DNA of 36,125 bases. Origin: Bacteroidales bacterium. Lineage in GTDB: Bacteria; Bacteroidota; Bacteroidia; Bacteroidales; UBA1402. Under the pieces are notes generated by a model. The model worked only from the letters and a program-made list of their open reading frames with translations. It searched no databases and was not told the origin of the DNA. The position numbers were made by a program, and so were the translations under genes. Position 1 is the first letter of the stretch. Every line of letters begins with the position of its first letter. The stretch lies in NCBI GenBank assembly GCA_017446025.1, contig JAFSRR010000021.1:1-36125 (forward strand), read 5' to 3'. Positions 33,733-36,125 of the stretch are shown here, one piece after another.

Positions 33733-33806
33733 TCGGGATGAGAAGACTCGAACTTCCGACCTCCACGTCCCGAACGTGGCGCGCTAGCCAACTGTGCTAC
33801 ATCCCG
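33733..33806 (-). tRNA. tRNA-Pro (anticodon CGG)
   Basis: On the minus strand the acceptor stem CGGGATG/CATCCCG, T arm GGAAG-TTCGAGT-CTTCT and anticodon stem CCACG/CGTGG with loop TTCGGGA are clear; the anticodon CGG (33772-33770) reads the proline codon CCG. No CCA is encoded. Its 3' half is almost identical to the tRNA-Pro(GGG) at 27-102. It has a perfect promoter and is followed by serS. Confidence 0.95.
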
Positions 33807-33821
33807 ATTAAAAATCGGCGA

Positions 33822-33852
33822 CAAAGGTAATGAAAGCCCTGTGAAATTCAAA
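33822..33852 (-). promoter_or_regulatory. Promoter of tRNA-Pro(CGG), probably also serS
   Basis: On the minus strand TTTG (33852-33849), a 19-base spacer and TACCTTTG (33829-33822) exactly match the Bacteroidetes consensus. Confidence 0.85.
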
Positions 33853-33871
33853 ATAAAATTTTGATGGCCGG

Positions 33872-33905
33872 ATTCTACTCTGAGGTGCAAACATCAGAGT
33901 AGAAT
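33872..33905. terminator. 12-bp inverted repeat next to the lipoprotein stop codon
   Basis: ATTCTACTCTGA (33872-33883) and its exact complement (33894-33905) flank a ten-base loop, one base from the lipoprotein stop. A long T run is missing on the minus strand, so it may end the transcript or protect its 3' end. Confidence 0.5.
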
Positions 33906-33906
33906 A

Positions 33907-34323
33907 TTATTTTCCGTCATATACAACAGTGTAGTCCATTGCCTCCAATTCTTCCAAAGAGAGAACGTATAACTTGTCATAAATATTATTCTCAACAATT
34001 TGTTCCCATGAATGGCTAGAAAGAGTTGATTCCTTGAACACCAAGATGTTTAGTCTTTTCCCCTGTTCAAAATCTGATTTAAGGGCTGGAAATTTAATTC
34101 GTTTGTTTTTATCATGTAGAAGTCTAGGTTCACACACTGAATAACTAGCGGTCAAAATTGTATCGGACCCATCTTGAAAGACTCCTATTCTTTCATTTGA
34201 TTTGTTAATAAGGTAATAATATATATCGAATTCCTCTCTCATTCCCGGAAAATCAATAGGACATCCTTGAAAACCGACACAACATATTAATAATAAAACG
34301 GTGTAAAAAATTTTCTTAATCAT
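33907..34323 (-). CDS. Small lipoprotein of unknown function
   Basis: A 138-residue protein with a lipoprotein signal (MIKKIFYTVLLLICCVGFQGC, lipid cysteine at 21). The mature part has no domain I recognise; it is a compact, mixed alpha/beta-looking sequence (DIYYYLINKSNERIGVFQDG... ILVFKEST... YVLSLEELEAMDYTVVYDG). The gene is clearly AT-richer than its neighbours (about 35% GC in the 60 bases from 33901 by hand count), which suggests recent acquisition. It follows the YD-motif gene by 16 bases and shares its promoter. An immunity or companion role to that gene is only a guess. Confidence 0.7.
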   Translation of the reverse strand: MIKKIFYTVLLLICCVGFQGCPIDFPGMREEFDIYYYLINKSNERIGVFQDGSDTILTASYSVCEPRLLHDKNKRIKFPALKSDFEQGKRLNILVFKESTLSSHSWEQIVENNIYDKLYVLSLEELEAMDYTVVYDGK

Positions 34324-34339
34324 AGTTCATATGGTTTTG

Positions 34340-34720
34340 TCAGAATATAAAGAATAATGAAATCGAACCTAATGACAACATGGGTGCAACCACATCCCAC
34401 ATAGTAAATCTTGGATTTGAAACTGGACGAGAGCCACCCTGATAGTAAAAACCTGTTCGGGGGTTCAAGTATGGTGTACTTCCACCCAGTTCGCCGGCCG
34501 GGACAACAGAAGGAGGCACCGTATCCACAGGCTGCTGGCTGACACGGGCAGGCGGGGTAACAGCCAGCCGGAGCGTGGTGGATACACGGCCGATACGGTT
34601 GCCCGCTGCATCGTAGGCATACTCCACCTGATGCTGGGCGGAGGCATTAACCGTGAAACACAGCATAAGACTCATCCCCAGCAGACAGGCAAAATGATGA
34701 AATGAAACTTTTGCAAACAT
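34340..34720 (-). CDS. Small secreted YD-motif (RHS-like) protein
   Basis: A 126-residue protein with a signal peptide (to about residue 29, ending NASAQ), one YD-type motif VEYAYDAAGNRIGRV as in RHS/YD repeats, a proline/valine-rich stretch (TPPARVSQQPVDTVPPSVVPAGE), a short glycine/tyrosine segment (YLNPRTGFYYQGG) and a hydrophobic end (WDVVAPMLSLGSISLFFIF). The 5' half is GC-rich like the genome, whereas bases below about 34490 and the downstream gene are AT-rich. It may be the remains of a longer RHS protein or a complete small protein. The ATG at 34720 is preferred over 34729, which falls at the predicted transcription start. Confidence 0.62.
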   Translation of the reverse strand: MFAKVSFHHFACLLGMSLMLCFTVNASAQHQVEYAYDAAGNRIGRVSTTLRLAVTPPARVSQQPVDTVPPSVVPAGELGGSTPYLNPRTGFYYQGGSRPVSNPRFTMWDVVAPMLSLGSISLFFIF

Positions 34721-34734
34721 ATTTCTCATTTGGG

Positions 34735-34765
34735 CAAAAGTAAATAAGCTATACTTTGTAACAAA
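34735..34765 (-). promoter_or_regulatory. Promoter of the YD-motif/lipoprotein pair
   Basis: On the minus strand TTTG (34765-34762), a 19-base spacer and TACTTTTG (34742-34735) are an exact consensus promoter. It supports that this small unit is expressed. Confidence 0.82.
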
Positions 34766-34992
34766 TAGCTTTAACAGATAATAACGAATAAATTAACACT
34801 TTTTGGCGAATGAATAATTTATAGGTGGTATAGGAAGAGCACCGTTTACTGCTCAACTGTAAGAGCGTCATCAATCAGTCATAATCGGTAAATCTCAATT
34901 CAAGATTCTGGGCCACTAGTGACAATATGCGATAGAAATACTCTGATTTTTGAGGCAAGATGCAGTTATATGATAAAAAACTCCACTCCCCT
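34766..34992. other. AT-rich intergenic stretch with no recognised feature
   Basis: Part of a gap of more than 300 bases between the YD-motif gene and tRNA-Phe. Apart from the promoters at each end I see no open reading frame of note, no strong hairpin and no copy of a tRNA end that could mark an integration site. Confidence 0.5.
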
Positions 34993-35024
34993 GTTGCGTA
35001 ATTGAAAAACGCGTTGTACTTTTG
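34993..35024 (+). promoter_or_regulatory. Promoter of tRNA-Phe
   Basis: TACTTTTG (35017-35024) is an exact -7 element; GTTG/TTGC (34993-34997) lies 19-20 bases upstream in the -33 position. Confidence 0.75.
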
Positions 35025-35046
35025 TGCCCGTTAAAAACAAACCGAT

Positions 35047-35119
35047 GGTGCCATAGCTCAGTCGGTAGAGCAAAGGACTGAAAATCCTTGTGTCCCTGGT
35101 TCGATTCCCGGTGGCACCA
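35047..35119 (+). tRNA. tRNA-Phe (anticodon GAA)
   Basis: The acceptor stem pairs GGTGCCA (35047-35053) with TGGCACC (35112-35118). The anticodon stem AAGGA/TCCTT encloses CTGAAAA with anticodon GAA at 35080-35082, which reads phenylalanine codons. The T arm CCTGG-TTCGATT-CCCGG has one T-C mismatch in the middle of its stem. No CCA is encoded. A terminator follows. Confidence 0.94.
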
Positions 35120-35124
35120 CCGTC

Positions 35125-35156
35125 AAAGGAGACTCTCACGCAGAGCCTCCTTTTTT
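35125..35156 (+). terminator. Intrinsic terminator of tRNA-Phe
   Basis: AAAGGAG-A-CTCT pairs with AGAG-C-CTCCTTT around a five-base loop (one mismatch), followed by a run of T residues. Confidence 0.82.
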
Positions 35157-35180
35157 ATACCTTCCCCCTTCATAGGTATC

Positions 35181-35219
35181 AAAAAAAGACCTCCCGCAGT
35201 ATTACCGCAGGAGGCCTTG
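35181..35219 (-). terminator. Intrinsic terminator of pckA
   Basis: On the minus strand a long, nearly continuous stem (outer AAGGCCTCCT paired with the GGGAGGTCTT side, inner GCGGT/ACTGC) closes a three-base loop and runs into seven T residues. It lies 25 bases past the pckA stop. Confidence 0.88.
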
Positions 35220-35243
35220 TTTATAATAGGTACAAGCCCTTGC

Positions 35244-36125
<882 letters not shown>

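Noticed and set aside
33681..33890. Minus-strand 69-codon frame covering tRNA-Pro(CGG)
   Set aside because: It translates the tRNA itself and its promoter.
34766..34992. Integration (att) site next to tRNA-Phe
   Set aside because: No second copy of the tRNA 3' end and no integrase gene are visible in the window.

Overview
This window looks like a moderately high-GC chromosome segment from a member of the order Bacteroidales. Three things point there. Promoters repeatedly match the Bacteroidetes pattern TTTG-N19-TAnnTTTG. Two core parts of the type IX secretion system (T9SS), PorU and PorV, are present, along with a protein carrying a C-terminal region like that of T9SS cargo. The rest of the gene set also fits (DUF3822 next to rsmD, a Bacteroidetes-type LptD, a NamZ/DUF1343 lipoprotein, Rex). 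I did not identify genus or species. I saw no insertion sequence, CRISPR array or phage gene.

Layout. 27-5521: tRNA-Pro(GGG), then a minus-strand operon DUF3822-rsmD-aroB with ATGA overlaps, a membrane-anchored protein of unknown function, and a plus-strand RecD/Pif1-like helicase. 4781-8252: fatty-acid operon fabH-fabF-fabZ-fabG (minus). 8341-17872: a long minus-strand run rex-FAH-porU-porV-ispF-nitroreductase-GH28-CpXC with very short gaps or overlaps. It is probably transcribed from a promoter built around an 18-bp palindrome that it shares with the divergent eIF1/SUI1-like gene at 17953. 18331-21178: rplM-rpsI-rpsB-tsf with a strong promoter and terminator. 21218-24774: a CotH-kinase-like secreted protein followed by a ROK sugar kinase homologue. 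24821-26209: dnaA, followed by a 338-base AT-rich spacer. 26548-28872: NamZ-type muramidase lipoprotein plus N-acetylmuramoyl-L-alanine amidase (minus). 28944-32326: HD-domain protein and LptD (plus). 32388-33852: serS behind tRNA-Pro(CGG). 33872-34765: a low-GC two-gene unit (lipoprotein and a small secreted YD-motif protein). 35047 to the end: tRNA-Phe and a truncated pckA.

The genes are mainly core functions: translation, replication initiation, fatty acid, isoprenoid and shikimate synthesis, and the cell envelope. The envelope theme is strong: T9SS protease and shuttle proteins, LptD for lipopolysaccharide export, and two peptidoglycan hydrolases. The most unusual arrangement is the placement of the T9SS genes porU/porV directly downstream of the NADH-sensing repressor rex. 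The best candidate for an undescribed accessory unit is the small YD-motif/lipoprotein pair between two tRNA genes, where base composition changes inside the upstream gene. Nothing here proves a new system; these are leads.
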